Counted from the first letter of the stretch, positions 48,655 through 57,612 are shown. The stretch is DNA of 64,000 nt from UBA4744 sp963723165 (GCA_963723165.1 CAVRPP010000007.1:173882-237881), one strand, 5' to 3'. The notes: generated from the sequence alone by a model not told the origin. Program-made: numbers and translations.

Positions 48655-48682
48655 TTGATTACTTCACAATCACACCTACAAT
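48655..48682 (+). promoter_or_regulatory. Promoter of the poly-Cys leader / sulfur operon
   Basis: TTGATT (48655-48660), 16-bp spacer, TACAAT (48677-48682): a near-consensus housekeeping promoter. Transcription would begin at about 48689-48693, at or a few bases before the leader ATG at 48693, so the leader peptide would be leaderless or nearly so. Confidence 0.7.
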
Positions 48683-48692
48683 CACTCCCCAC

Positions 48693-48764
48693 ATGAAGAC
48701 CTACCCGACCACCACCTGCACTTGCTGTTGTACGACGGTGTCGTGCGGGGAGGTTGGCGTCTAG
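48693..48764 (+). CDS. Poly-cysteine leader peptide
   Basis: A 23-codon ORF, MKTYPTTTCTCCCTTVSCGE-VGV, with five Cys codons; four fall within five codons (TGC ACT TGC TGT TGT). It starts right after a good promoter and ends 83 bp before the cysteine-synthase-family gene. Poly-Cys leader ORFs that start without a leader and sense cysteine are known in mycobacteria (Canestrari and colleagues). Ribosome stalling on these codons would control the terminator at 48794-48828. Confidence 0.8.
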   Translation: MKTYPTTTCTCCCTTVSCGEVGV

Positions 48765-48808
48765 GCATTCGCTGACAACCAGGTTCTCAACGGACCCGCA
48801 CCGGCACC
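48743..48808 (+). promoter_or_regulatory. Antiterminator pairing of the cysteine attenuator
   Basis: GTGCGGG (48743-48749, over the last Cys codon) can pair with CCCGCAC (48795-48801), and GGTG just before it (48737-48740) with CACC (48805-48808), eleven pairs in all. This pairing uses the 5' strand of the terminator and excludes it. It would form when the ribosome stalls earlier, at the Cys cluster. Confidence 0.6.
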
Positions 48809-48828
48809 TCTACCGGAAGCGGGTTTTT
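48794..48828 (+). terminator. Attenuator terminator before the sulfur operon
   Basis: ACCCGC (48794-48799) with GCGGGT (48819-48824), CCGG with CCGG inside, eight-base loop, then TTTTT. An intrinsic terminator between the leader peptide and the first structural gene. Confidence 0.8.
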
Positions 48829-48847
48829 CTTATGTCAGGAAGTACCG

Positions 48848-49837
48848 ATGATCAGCAGACTCGAAGCACCACCACAACTCACCACCGACCGAACCGCGCA
48901 GCGTTACGACGACATCCGCGAGTTGCTGCCCGACCTCGACCATCCCACCCCGCTGGTGCGGGTCAACCGGGTGGCCGCCGATCTCTCGCTCTATCTGAAG
49001 CTGGAGTGGCTCAACCCGTTCGGGTCGATCAAAGACCGGGCCGCCAAATACCTGCTCGACGGCCTCGAGCGGCGCGGTGAGCTGAACGGCCGGGAACTGG
49101 TCGAGGCCTCTTCCGGCAACACCGCCATCGCCCTGGCGGCACTGGCCGCTCTCCAGGGCACCCGGCTGACGGTCACCATCCCCGACGGGGTCCCCGAAGA
49201 GAAGAAGGTGGTGCTGCGCATGCTGGGCGCCGAGGTGTGGGAGACCCCCGACGACATGTGCCCGGTCGATCATCCCAAAGACGGGGCCATCGCCCTGGCC
49301 CGTTCCCTGGCCGCCAGCGAGAACGGAACCAGGTATGTGATGCCAAACCAGTACGAGAACCCCGACAACGTGCTGGCCCACTACGAGACCACCGGCCCCG
49401 AGATCTGGCGCCAGACCGAAGGGCGGGTCCGGGCCTTCTTCGCCGGGTTCGGGACCTGCGGCACCCTGACCGGGGTGGGCCGCTACCTCAAGGAGCAGGA
49501 CCCCACCATCAAGATCGTCGCGATCGAACCGCAAAAAGGCCACCGGCTGCCCGGTCTCAAGTCGTTCGGGGAGGCCAAGGAGCCCGGCAATCTGGACCGG
49601 TCGGTGATCGACGACGTGGTGCGGGTCGACGACCAACCCGCATACGACGTGACCAAGCGCCTGTGGCGGGAGGAAGGCCTGATGGTCGGCCCGTCCACCG
49701 GAGCCATCGTGCATGCCGCCCTCGGATACGGCCTCGCCCCCGATGAGATCGCGGTCGGCGTCTCCCCGGATTCGGGCCTCAAATACACCAGCTACTTCGC
49801 GGAGCTACTCGGCGAAGACGGACTACCCACGGTATAG
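48848..49837 (+). CDS. Cysteine synthase family protein (CysK/CysM)
   Basis: A 329-residue PLP enzyme. Motifs: PTPLVRVNRVAADLSLYLKLEWLNPFGSIKDRAA (PLP Lys in SIKDRA), ASSGNTAIALAALAAL, the GFGTCGTLTGVGRYL phosphate-binding glycines, and LMVGPSTGAIVHAAL (PLP pyridine Ser). The order fits O-acetylserine or O-phosphoserine sulfhydrylases and cystathionine-forming relatives; the WLNPFGSIKDR start hints at CysM-like forms that take protein-bound sulfur. It is followed by TusA and DsrE genes, so the sulfur donor may be a carrier persulfide. ATG 48848 follows AGGAAG. Confidence 0.9.
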   Translation: MISRLEAPPQLTTDRTAQRYDDIRELLPDLDHPTPLVRVNRVAADLSLYLKLEWLNPFGSIKDRAAKYLLDGLERRGELNGRELVEASSGNTAIALAALAALQGTRLTVTIPDGVPEEKKVVLRMLGAEVWETPDDMCPVDHPKDGAIALARSLAASENGTRYVMPNQYENPDNVLAHYETTGPEIWRQTEGRVRAFFAGFGTCGTLTGVGRYLKEQDPTIKIVAIEPQKGHRLPGLKSFGEAKEPGNLDRSVIDDVVRVDDQPAYDVTKRLWREEGLMVGPSTGAIVHAALGYGLAPDEIAVGVSPDSGLKYTSYFAELLGEDGLPTV

Positions 49838-49847
49838 GAGCAACACC

Positions 49848-50096
49848 ATGACGACCCAGATCAACGTGACCGCCACCCTCGACACGAGCGGGGTGCTGTG
49901 CCCCCTCCCCGTCTACAAGGCTGCCCTTGCCCTCAAGAAGCTGGAACCCGGCCAGGTGCTGGAGCTGACCTGCACCGATCCCGGCTCGCTCGAGGACATC
50001 CCGGCGATGGCCCGCCAGCGGGGCGACACGCTGCTCCAGACCGACAACCGGGGCGACACCCAGGTGTTCTGGATCGAGAAGGGCACCACCACATGA
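49848..50096 (+). CDS. TusA-family sulfur carrier protein
   Basis: An 82-residue SirA/TusA-like protein. The persulfide cysteine is in LDTSGVLCPLPVYKAALALKKLEPGQVLEL (the CPLP motif), then DPGSLEDIPAMARQRG and TQVFWIEKG. It carries sulfur as a protein persulfide between enzymes. It lies ten bases after the synthase gene and overlaps the DsrE gene by four bases (ATGA). Confidence 0.93.
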   Translation: MTTQINVTATLDTSGVLCPLPVYKAALALKKLEPGQVLELTCTDPGSLEDIPAMARQRGDTLLQTDNRGDTQVFWIEKGTTT

Positions 50097-50608
50097 CCGC
50101 CCAACCGATCGAAACCATCGAACCGGTCGCCGAGGCGCCGCCCCGCCGCAAGCGCCTGGCGCTGGTCGCCTCCAAGGGGACCCTCGATCAGGCCTACCCG
50201 CCGCTCATCCTGGCCACCACCGCCGCCAGCCTCGGCTGGGAGGTGGGCATCTACTTCACGTTCTACGGGCTCGACATCCTCCATCGGGAGCGGCTCGAGA
50301 AGCTGAAGATGGCGTCGCTGGCCAACCCGTCCGGACCCATCCAGATCCCCAACCTGCTCGGTGCCCTGCCCGGGGCCACCGCCGCCGCCACCAAAGTGAT
50401 GAAGAAGTGGATGCGCGACTCGAAGATGCCCGACGTCCCCGAGTTCATCGAGATGGCCCAGGGCCTCGACGTCACCTTCTTCGCCTGCGCCACCACCATG
50501 GGCGTCATGGACGTCAAAGAAGGCGACCTCATCTCCGGCTGCCAAATCGCCGGCGCCGCCGCCTTCCTCGACTTCGCCGCCGAAGCCGACGTCCAACTCT
50601 TCGTCTAA
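50093..50608 (+). CDS. DsrE/DsrF-like sulfur-relay protein
   Basis: A 171-residue DsrE-family protein of the longer peroxiredoxin-family type: KRLALVASKGTLDQAYPPLILATTAASLGWEVGIYFTFYGL, a middle helical insert (LLGALPGATAAATKVMKKWMRD), then DVTFFACATTMGVMDV and SGCQIAGAAAFLDFAAEADVQLFV. Cysteines in FFACAT and SGCQIAG are candidate persulfide sites. Third gene of the operon; it closes a synthase - TusA - DsrE set that implies sulfur relay into cysteine or a related product. Confidence 0.88.
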   Translation: MTAQPIETIEPVAEAPPRRKRLALVASKGTLDQAYPPLILATTAASLGWEVGIYFTFYGLDILHRERLEKLKMASLANPSGPIQIPNLLGALPGATAAATKVMKKWMRDSKMPDVPEFIEMAQGLDVTFFACATTMGVMDVKEGDLISGCQIAGAAAFLDFAAEADVQLFV

Positions 50609-50615
50609 ACCTTCT

Positions 50616-50847
50616 CCCCTCCCGCTGGCGGGAGGGGGCTAGGGGGAGGGTGGGCAACCATAGGTAGTCCACCCTCTCCGCTCCGCCGCCTTCGGCAGCT
50701 CCGCGCCTCTCCCGCCAGCGGGAGAGGCAAGACCTTCGTCCTCTCCCGGCTGGGCCGGGGGAGGTGCTTCTCGCCGGAGGCGAGAAGCGGAGGGGGCAGC
50801 GGAGGGGGCCGCGAGAAGCGGAGGGGGCAGCGAGAAGCGGAGGGGGC
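50616..50847. repeat. Type B repeat followed by type A units
   Basis: CCCCTCCCGCTGGCGGGAGGGGGCTAGGGGGAGGGTGG, inverted with CCACCCTCTCCGCTCCGCC...GCCTCTCCCGCCAGCGGGAGAGGC, then type A right arm CCTCTCCCGGCTGGGCCGGGGGAGG and TTCTCGCCGGAGGCGAGAAGCGGAGGGGGC, with the end piece GCGAGAAGCGGAGGGGGC repeated twice more. Confidence 0.8.
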
Positions 50848-51003
50848 CTCTTGTTTTGCGAGGATCCCCGGCCCGACACCCCGCCGCATAGGCCATACTT
50901 GCCCCGTGACCAGGTTCTCTTTCGACGCTTCAGGTTTCTCGGGGCTTTCGCCGATGAGTCAGGTGAACATGCCTGAGACCTGCGACCGCTGGGAGACCTT
51001 TCG

Positions 51004-53612
51004 ATGACCTCGCGCTCTCTGGCCTTTCTTTCCACCTTCGCCCTTGCTCGCAGCCCTGTTGGCTGCTCCTCCCACACCGAGCGCCGCTCAGGAGTCTCCA
51101 GAAGCCCCCTCCCGCACCCTCGAGGCCTCCGACCGTCCCGCCAGCCGGGCCCGGCCGGGGGACGCTCTGGGAGTGGTGGCACCCGGCGCCGAGGTGACCG
51201 CCCGCCTTGACGTCCCGGCCCCCAGGACCGATCTCAACCCCCGGGAGTTGCTCGCCTGGCGGACCGCCCGGGCACTGGACGGTGAGGTGGTGACCGCCGG
51301 CGCCGACGACCTTCGTGATGTGCTGGCCGCGTCTCCGGGGGCAACGGTTGAGCGGGTGCCGGTTCTGCAAGAACTGAGCGTGGTTTCCGAGGGCGGCGAG
51401 GTCATCGACGTCCCCGAGTGGCAGGCGGCCGGGTTGGGCGGTCGGGAAGTCAAGGTGGCCATCGTCGACAGCAGTTTCGACGGCTACCAGGCGCTGCTCG
51501 GCTCCGAACTCCCGGCCACCGTGACGGTCAAGAGTTTTCAGCCCGGCGGGGCGATGGAGTCGGGTTCGGTACACGGGACCGGTGTCGCCGAGATTGTCTA
51601 CGACGTGGCGCCCGGGGCGGTCTTCTATCTGGTGGCCGTGAATTTGGTCGAGGATCTGGACCCGGTGGTGGATTATCTCCTCGCCGAGGGCATCGATGTG
51701 GTCAACATGTCGCTGGGGACGTCGGTCGGCCCGTTCGGGCCCCAGTCGGTGGCCCGGGAGGCCGTGCAGCGGGCGGTGGCCGGCGGGATCGTGTGGGTCA
51801 ACGCCGCCGGCAACTCGGCAGACGGTCATTGGGGCGGCAACTTCGTCGATACCGATGCGGACACCTGGGCCGAGATCTCCGGCACCGACGAGATCAACAC
51901 GTTCATGGTGCCGCCGCAGGGTTCCTTTTCGATCGATCTCAGCTGGGTGAACGCTTCCACCGACCTAGATCTGTGCTTCTACGAGATGGTCGCATTCACC
52001 CCGAACCTGATCGACTGTTCCAGCGCCGCCCAGGGTCTGGGAGAACCGCCGATCGAGTCGGTGATCTGGTTCAACCCGTACCTGTTCCAGTCCGCCGAGT
52101 ACGGCTACTCGGTGACCAAGTTCTCGGGTGCCGCCACCTACTACGACGTGTTCGTCAACGGAGACTATTTCGACCTGTGGTATCTGAAACCGTCGGGCAG
52201 CATCCTCACCCCGGGTGACGCGCCTGCGGCTATCTCTGTGGGGGCCTCGTCGTGGATGGACCCCTTCACCGTGGTCGAGTACAGCAGCCGCGGCCCGACC
52301 GTCGACGGGTACACCAAACCCGACCTGATCGCCCCCACCGATGTTTCGACCAACGCCTACGCCCCCTTCGGCTTCGGGGGCACCTCGTCGGCATCGCCGC
52401 ACGTGGCCGGTATGGCCGCTCTCTATCTCGATGCCGACCCGGGCGCCTCACCCTCACAGGTGAAACAGGCCTTGACCGGCCGCTCTTCGTCCCTCGGGTA
52501 CGGGAGCTTGCCCAACAACGTCGAAGGGTACGGTCTGGCCCGCACCGGCGCCGTCCCCCAGGGCGACCCGGCGAAATGGACGGCGGAACTGGTCGGCGAC
52601 TTCGACGGCGACGGCAACGACGACTTCGCCGTCTACAACGAGGAGCACGGCGTCTGGTGGGTGAACCACTCCACCGGATCCGAGTTCACCCCCGAACGCT
52701 GGGCGACGCTCGATTCCCGCACCGGTTGGGCTCCCCAGATGGTGGGCGATTTCACCGGCGACGGCAAAGACGACATCGTGTCCTACCACCAGGCCTCCGG
52801 CACCTGGTGGGTGCACCGCTCGACCGGTACGAGCTTCGCCATGGAGAAATGGGCGACCTTCTCAACCAAGACCGGGTGGTCGCCGCAGCTGGTCGGTGAT
52901 TTCACGGGTGATGGCAAGGATGATGTGGTGTCGTATCACCAGGCGTCGGGGACGTGGTGGGTGAATGTGTCGACGGGCTCCGAGTTTCACCCTGCGCAAG
53001 TGGGCGACGTTCTCGACCAAGACCGGGTGGTCGCCGCAGCTGATTGGTGATTTCACCGGTGATGGGAAAGACGATGTGGTTTCGTATCACCAGAAGTCGG
53101 GTACCTGGTGGGTGAATGTGTCGACCGGCACCAGCTTCAGCCTCCGCAAGTGGGCGACGTTCTCGACCAAGACCGGGTGGGCTCCGCAGCTGGTCGGTGA
53201 TTTCACCGGTGACGGCAAGGACGATGTGGTTTCGTATCACGAGAAGTCGGGTACCTGGTGGGTCAACCGTTCAACCGGTTCGGCGTTTGTGTTGCGCAAA
53301 TGGGCGACCTTCTCGACCAGGACCGGTTGGGCTCCGCAGTTGATCGGTGATTTCACCGGTGACGGCAAGGATGATGTGGTTTCGTATCACGAGAAGTCGG
53401 GTACCTGGTGGGTGAACCGCTCCAACGGTTCCAGCTTCACCCTGCAACGGTGGGCCATCTTCGCCACCAAGAACGGCTGGTACCCCCAGGTAGTCGGAGA
53501 CTTCACCGGCAACGGCCGCGCCGACGTCCTCAACCACAACGCCGCCGTCGAAACCTGGTACGTCAACGAATCCACCGGCACCGCCTTCACCCTCTCCCAA
53601 TGGCACCCCTAA
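51004..53612 (+). pseudogene. S8 subtilase with seven C-terminal repeats, two frameshifts
   Basis: A secreted serine protease of ~870 residues. ATG 51004 starts a signal peptide that continues in the next frame (LLAALLAAPPTPSAAQES) after one extra base near 51043. The catalytic Asp is in VKVAIVDSSFDGY, His in GSVHGTGVAEIVYDVAPG, oxyanion Asn in NAAGNS and Ser in FGGTSSASPHVAGMAALY. A ~48-residue repeat (xxPQLVGDFTGDGKDDVVSYHQKSGTWWVN-type) follows seven times. A surplus T at ~52985 in repeat 3 splits the frame; the last repeats continue to TAA 53612. Repeats resemble FG-GAP/VCBS Ca2+-binding blades. No catalytic residue is lost. Confidence 0.8.
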
Positions 53613-53640
53613 CAACCCTCCGGACGATGCGTTCCTGAGA

Positions 53641-53693
53641 TAGTCCCCCTGAAAGGCGGAAGGTACCGCCGCCGACAGGCGGGGGTAGGGGGT
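53641..53693. repeat. Type C repeat
   Basis: Matches 44087-44140: AGTCCCCCTGAAAGGCGGAAGGTACCGCCGCCGACAGGCGGGGGTAGGGGG. Confidence 0.6.
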
Positions 53694-53711
53694 CGACCCC
53701 ATCGCCCACGC

Positions 53712-53767
53712 GTCCTCCCTCGCCGAAGGTGGGGGAGGTGGCCGAGCGCAGCGAGGTCGGAGGGGGC
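53712..53767. repeat. Palindromic repeat unit
   Basis: CCTCCCTCGCCGAAGGTGGGGGAGG, GGCCGAGCGCAGCGAGGTCGG, AGGGGGC. Right-arm type A unit. Confidence 0.75.
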
Positions 53768-53836
53768 ATGGCAGTGGCAGGGACTAGTTGGTCCTTCCTC
53801 GCCGGAGGGGGATCCTCAAGGGCACTTACCCCACGT

Positions 53837-53891
53837 CCTCCCTCGGCGGAGAGGGGAGCTAGTTGGCCGAGCTAGGCGAGGTCGGAGGGGC
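53837..53891. repeat. Degenerate palindromic repeat unit
   Basis: CCTCCCTCGGCGGAGAGGGGAG, GGCCGAGCTAGGCGAGGTCGGAGGGGC. Same layout as 53712-53767 with a decayed first hairpin. Confidence 0.55.
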
Positions 53892-53936
53892 ACTCCAGGA
53901 ATCAGGCGCCATTATTTGCCTTTGGACAGGGGTTCG

Positions 53937-54629
53937 CTACACCGTTGTGCAGAATTCGAAGTCGGTGAGAGCGCCGCTTCCGGCGAACTGGACTTCCAGC
54001 CGCCGGACACCGCTGGTCGAGACATCGATGACCTGGAAGCTGTTGTCGGCAAGATCCTGGGCGTTGACGGTTGTGAGGAGTGTCCCGCCGGTTTCAGCAT
54101 CGAATGCCTTGACGTTGGTTGAGGTCGACTCGATGTCCAGCAGTCCCAACGTCGTGATCTGCACGGGCACATTGAAGGTGATCACCATAGTGCCGCCGCC
54201 CGCGTCGTCGTCGGGGTCGGAGCTGTCTCCGTCCTCGGAGATGATCAGTACGTTGCGCTGTGGTTCCGTGTTTCCGGTTCCGGTGCCCGGAGTCTGGAGG
54301 TCCGGGTCTCCGCCGGTGGGGTTTGCGCTATCGAAGATCATGAGCGGGTGATTGGCCGGGGCAATGCTGGTCATGGTCACTCCCCAATCGGCCCATGGCT
54401 GCAACTCATCGGTCAGGTTGCCAATCTTGTTGCCCTTGAACAAGGTCCCACTGTTTGGGCCTGCTTCGAAGTCGATAACGCGACACAACGGGCTCGTCGT
54501 GGCCGCAAACGCCGGCCTCATCCCCACGGCTTGCACCAGCGGGGTTGCCCACGCCAGGCCACCGGCGATCACGGCGCCGCGCTTCAGCGCCTCACGCCGC
54601 GTCAAACCGTTTTGGGTGTCTCGTTGCAC
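53937..54629 (-). CDS. Tat-exported protein of unknown function
   Basis: A 230-residue protein. The N-terminus TRREALKRGAVIAGGLAWATPLVQAVGMRPAFAA is a twin-arginine signal (RREALKRG, hydrophobic core, AFA cleavage). The mature protein has VIDFEAGPNSGTLFKGNKIG, WGVTMTSIAPANHPLMIFDSANPTGGDPDLQTPG, VITFNVPVQITTLGLLDIES, FQVIDVSTSGVRRLEVQFAGSGALTDFEFC: a beta-sandwich like that of exported proteins with DFE...G openings and VxxLEVxFxGSGAI endings. GTG 54629 follows GAGAGGG. Role unknown; surface or matrix protein likely. Confidence 0.8.
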   Translation of the reverse strand: MQRDTQNGLTRREALKRGAVIAGGLAWATPLVQAVGMRPAFAATTSPLCRVIDFEAGPNSGTLFKGNKIGNLTDELQPWADWGVTMTSIAPANHPLMIFDSANPTGGDPDLQTPGTGTGNTEPQRNVLIISEDGDSSDPDDDAGGGTMVITFNVPVQITTLGLLDIESTSTNVKAFDAETGGTLLTTVNAQDLADNSFQVIDVSTSGVRRLEVQFAGSGALTDFEFCTTV

Positions 54630-54784
54630 GCGCAACCCTCTCAGCAGTCAATGCCCTGTCTTAGAGTACTAGGCGCGGTATCCCCGGGTCCATACGGCAC
54701 CTGGCGTATTTGTCCGCCGTCCGGACGATCTCCGCGGAGCTCCGAAACCGGCAATAATCACTCCGTGACACCGCGAATCTCCCG

Positions 54785-55705
54785 ATGAGCAGCTTTTTCG
54801 AGCCTTTCACGACCGACGAGTTCCTCCAGGGCCTCCTGTGGGGTGGCGCCGCCCTTGTCGCCGGGTTGATCCTTTCACTGATCTGGCGCCGTTGGCGTAA
54901 GACCCCGGCCCCGCTCGTCGGTGCCCTGCTGGTGGGGGCGGCGTATCTGGCCATGCCAACCGCCCGCGAGCTACCCGACCCTCTGTGGCAGGGTGCCGCC
55001 ATGCTGGCCGGGGCCGGATCTGCTGTTTCCCTGGGCTCGCAAGGCGCCGCTCCTCCCCGCCCTCCTGGCGATCCCCGGTGCCTGGTGGATCACCCAGAAG
55101 GCCGACCTACCCGTTGAGGGCTGGCTCGTTTGGCTGCTCTTCGCCACGATCGTGATCGGCGCCCCGCTGGCTGCCGCCTTCGATCGCCAGCACGCCAAAG
55201 CCGGGTTCGGACCGGTCCTGCTGGCCCTCACGATCGCCGCCGCGTACACGACTCTGCCCGACACCGAGGAGATCCTGGTGCTGTTCGGGGTCGCGATCCC
55301 GCTGGTGCTGCTGGCCTGGCCCAAGGCTCGAGCTCCTCGCTGGGCGCCTGGGGCGCCTACCCGGCCATCGGGGTCCTGGCGTGGGTGATCGCCTGGGGTG
55401 GCCGGGGCCGGGAGACCGCCATCATCGGCGCGGCGGCTTCTCTGGGCCTGCTCCTGGCCGAACCGATCGCCCGCTGGTTTTCGCGCCGCTCGGCGACGCT
55501 CCTCGATCGTCTCCCGCCGAACCCGAGCGGTGCCGTTCTGGCCGGATTGGCTCAACTCATCGCGGTGGCCGTCACCGCCCGGGTGGCCGGCCTCCAGTCC
55601 GATTCGATCCTGGCGGGCGGGATCGCCGTCGCCGCTCTGGTTGTGGCCGTCGTTGTCATGGCGGCTGCGGCCCCCTCAACCAAATCCGGTCGTCACCGCG
55701 GGTAA
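54785..55705 (+). pseudogene. Multi-helix membrane protein with two frameshifts
   Basis: ATG 54785: SFFEPFTTDEFLQGLLWGGAALVAGLILSLIWRRW, then LVGALLVGAAYLAMPTARELPDPLWQGAAMLAGAG; an extra base at ~55018 moves LLFPWARKAPLLPALLAIPGAWWITQKADLPVEGWLVWLLFATIVI to the second frame; a missing base near 55325 moves SSSLGAWGAYPAIGVLAWVIAWGGRGRETAIIGAAASLGLLLAEPIARWF to the third, ending TAA 55705. About 306 residues with eight or nine helices if joined. No family recognised. All three parts have consistent hydrophobic periodicity and codon use. Confidence 0.65.
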
Positions 55706-55860
55706 CTTCCTGCCCGAAAAACCGGTACTCCTTGCATTTGCCGGTTGAACTCACCGCGTAGGATGAGGCCGAGCGGACATGCGGAAACCAGGGGGTGAGG
55801 AATGTCTCGCGGCAACATGCGGATTCTGGCGGTGAGTCGGCTTGATGGTGATGAGTCTCG

Positions 55861-56578
55861 GTGACGGTCTCGGCTGCGGCTCAGACGGCCACGGCCCCTT
55901 CCTGCAAAGGCAAGGTGGCCACCGCCTGGCTCGACGCACCCGGCACCCTGATCGGAACCGCCGGCGACGACGTGCTGATCGGCACCACCGGCGCCGACAT
56001 CATCAAAGGCCGGGGCGGCAACGATCTCATCTGCGGCCGGGGCGGCAGCGACGTCGCTGTACGGCAACGCCGGCGAGGACAGCATCTGGGCGAACGAACC
56101 CGGCAACGGTGGCTCGGCGACCGATGTCACCGACCTGCGAGGCGGCAACGGGAACGACTTCATCGTGGGCGGACCGGGATCGGACACCATCCGCGGCAAC
56201 GCCGGCGACGACACCGTCGATGACCGGGGCGGCAACGACACCATCTTCGGAGGCACTGGCAACGATTCGATCAACGCCGACAACGGCGACGACGTGGTCA
56301 ACGGCAATCAGGGCAACGACGGAATCAACGGCGGACCCGGGAACGACGACATCCGTGGCGGACCCGGCAACGACGTCCTGGTCGGCGACCATCCTTCGAG
56401 AGGACCGAACGGCAACGATGTCCTCCGAGGCGATGCCGGCAACGACACGCTGTACGGGACTTGGGACGATGCGTTTGGCGCCGACTTCGATACGTGCATT
56501 GGGGGCGGCGGGACTGACACCGCTCCGGCTACCACAGGCTCAGCTGTCCCCTGCGAGTCGATCGTTGGAGTGCCGTAG
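55861..56578 (+). pseudogene. RTX-type calcium-binding repeat protein, at least one frameshift
   Basis: GTG 55861: TVSAAAQTATAPSCKGKVATAWLDAPGTLIGTAGDDVLIGTTGADIIKGRGGNDLICGRGGSD, then an extra base at ~56057 shifts the frame to LYGNAGEDSIWANEPGNGG ... IVGGPGSDTIRGNAGDDTVDDRGGNDTIFGGTGNDSINADNGDDVVNGNQGNDGINGGPGNDDIRGGPGNDVLVG, ending TAG 56578. The nonapeptide GGxGxDxUx repeat occurs at least nine times, each able to bind Ca2+ in a parallel beta roll. A Cys pair brackets the repeats. A signal peptide probably starts upstream at 55802-55851 in a shifted frame. Secreted. Confidence 0.75.
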
Positions 56579-56671
56579 GAGGTTACCTAGCCTTAGCCGC
56601 CCTTCCGGCAGGAGTCGCTGGGATACGCTACGAACGGACTCCGATGTCTGACATGGGTTGCCAGGAACCTG

Positions 56672-57442
56672 CTATCTGACCTCTGGGGCAGGTATGCCGG
56701 TGATCTGTTCGATTGCGCCGATATCTTCAGCCGTGAGGTTCGTCTCCCATTTCGTCATCGACTCTGTTCTGATTGGAGGAAGCGGGAACGGCTCGGCGAG
56801 ATTCAGGAAGGTCTGCAGATTCGTCAGAATCTGGGCGGTGTCGTGGAACAGATCCTCATATTCGACGACCTGTAGAGAATCAGGAAACGCAGCTTTCAGA
56901 GCATCCAACCGTCGTGAGTGGGATACCCACCGCACCGCGCACCGGGAGGGCAAAGGCAACGAGGCATACCAATCGGATTGACCTTCTTCAATTCCAAGGA
57001 ACTGGTTCGGGAGTGGCAGTTTCTGCCACTCCTCACACCATCGCCGAACCCCGCTGTGCTGCAGCATGCTGCTCACGGTTGCATATGGGTTGCGACGAAT
57101 CCCGACGAATAGCGCATTCGGAAAAGCTCGTGCCAGGTCCTCAACAAGCCAGATGTTCGGGTGGCTCTTGTCGACGTAGTTGAGTGGAGCGACCTTGGAG
57201 TGTTCCCAGCGGTAACGCTGTACAAGTCCGGAAAGCTTTCTTGGATTCGCCGGCAGGTGCGTGGCCAGGTCGACAACACGGCTGAAGATTCGAGGCTTCT
57301 CTATCGTGGCGGAAATAGCCGGATGTGAATCGAGAACGCGCCCAATCCAGTGGGTGCCGGAGCGCCCGGTGCCGACTACGAAGATCTTTCTCGACGTGGG
57401 ATGTCGATCCCAAAGTGCAAGGTATCGGTCGTAGAGTCGCAT
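56672..57442 (-). CDS. Sulfotransferase
   Basis: A 256-residue sulfotransferase. PAPS motif 1 is KIFVVGTGRSGTHWIGRVLDSHP (~residues 20-42); motif 2 is ALFVGIRRNPYATVSSML (~105-125), where Arg and Ser bind the 3'-phosphate. LQVVEYEDLFHDTAQILTNLQTFLNL near the end is the usual acceptor-side helix. ATG 57442; a GTG at 57451 is also in frame. It would put sulfate on a glycan, lipid or peptide from PAPS. It opens the glycan-type cluster. Confidence 0.85.
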   Translation of the reverse strand: MRLYDRYLALWDRHPTSRKIFVVGTGRSGTHWIGRVLDSHPAISATIEKPRIFSRVVDLATHLPANPRKLSGLVQRYRWEHSKVAPLNYVDKSHPNIWLVEDLARAFPNALFVGIRRNPYATVSSMLQHSGVRRWCEEWQKLPLPNQFLGIEEGQSDWYASLPLPSRCAVRWVSHSRRLDALKAAFPDSLQVVEYEDLFHDTAQILTNLQTFLNLAEPFPLPPIRTESMTKWETNLTAEDIGAIEQITGIPAPEVR

Positions 57443-57612
57443 GGGTGACACAATCTAAGCAGTTCAGGAGAACTGGTCATCCATGGGGGTTAGCGCAGAT
57501 ACGGGAGATATGCCTTGATTTGAATGGTCGATAGGGTCCGGAAGCATTTCCTGCTTCATGCCGGTAGGTTTCAACTAGGGGAGATGTTGGTGGCATTTGA
57601 TGGCCTACTGAA

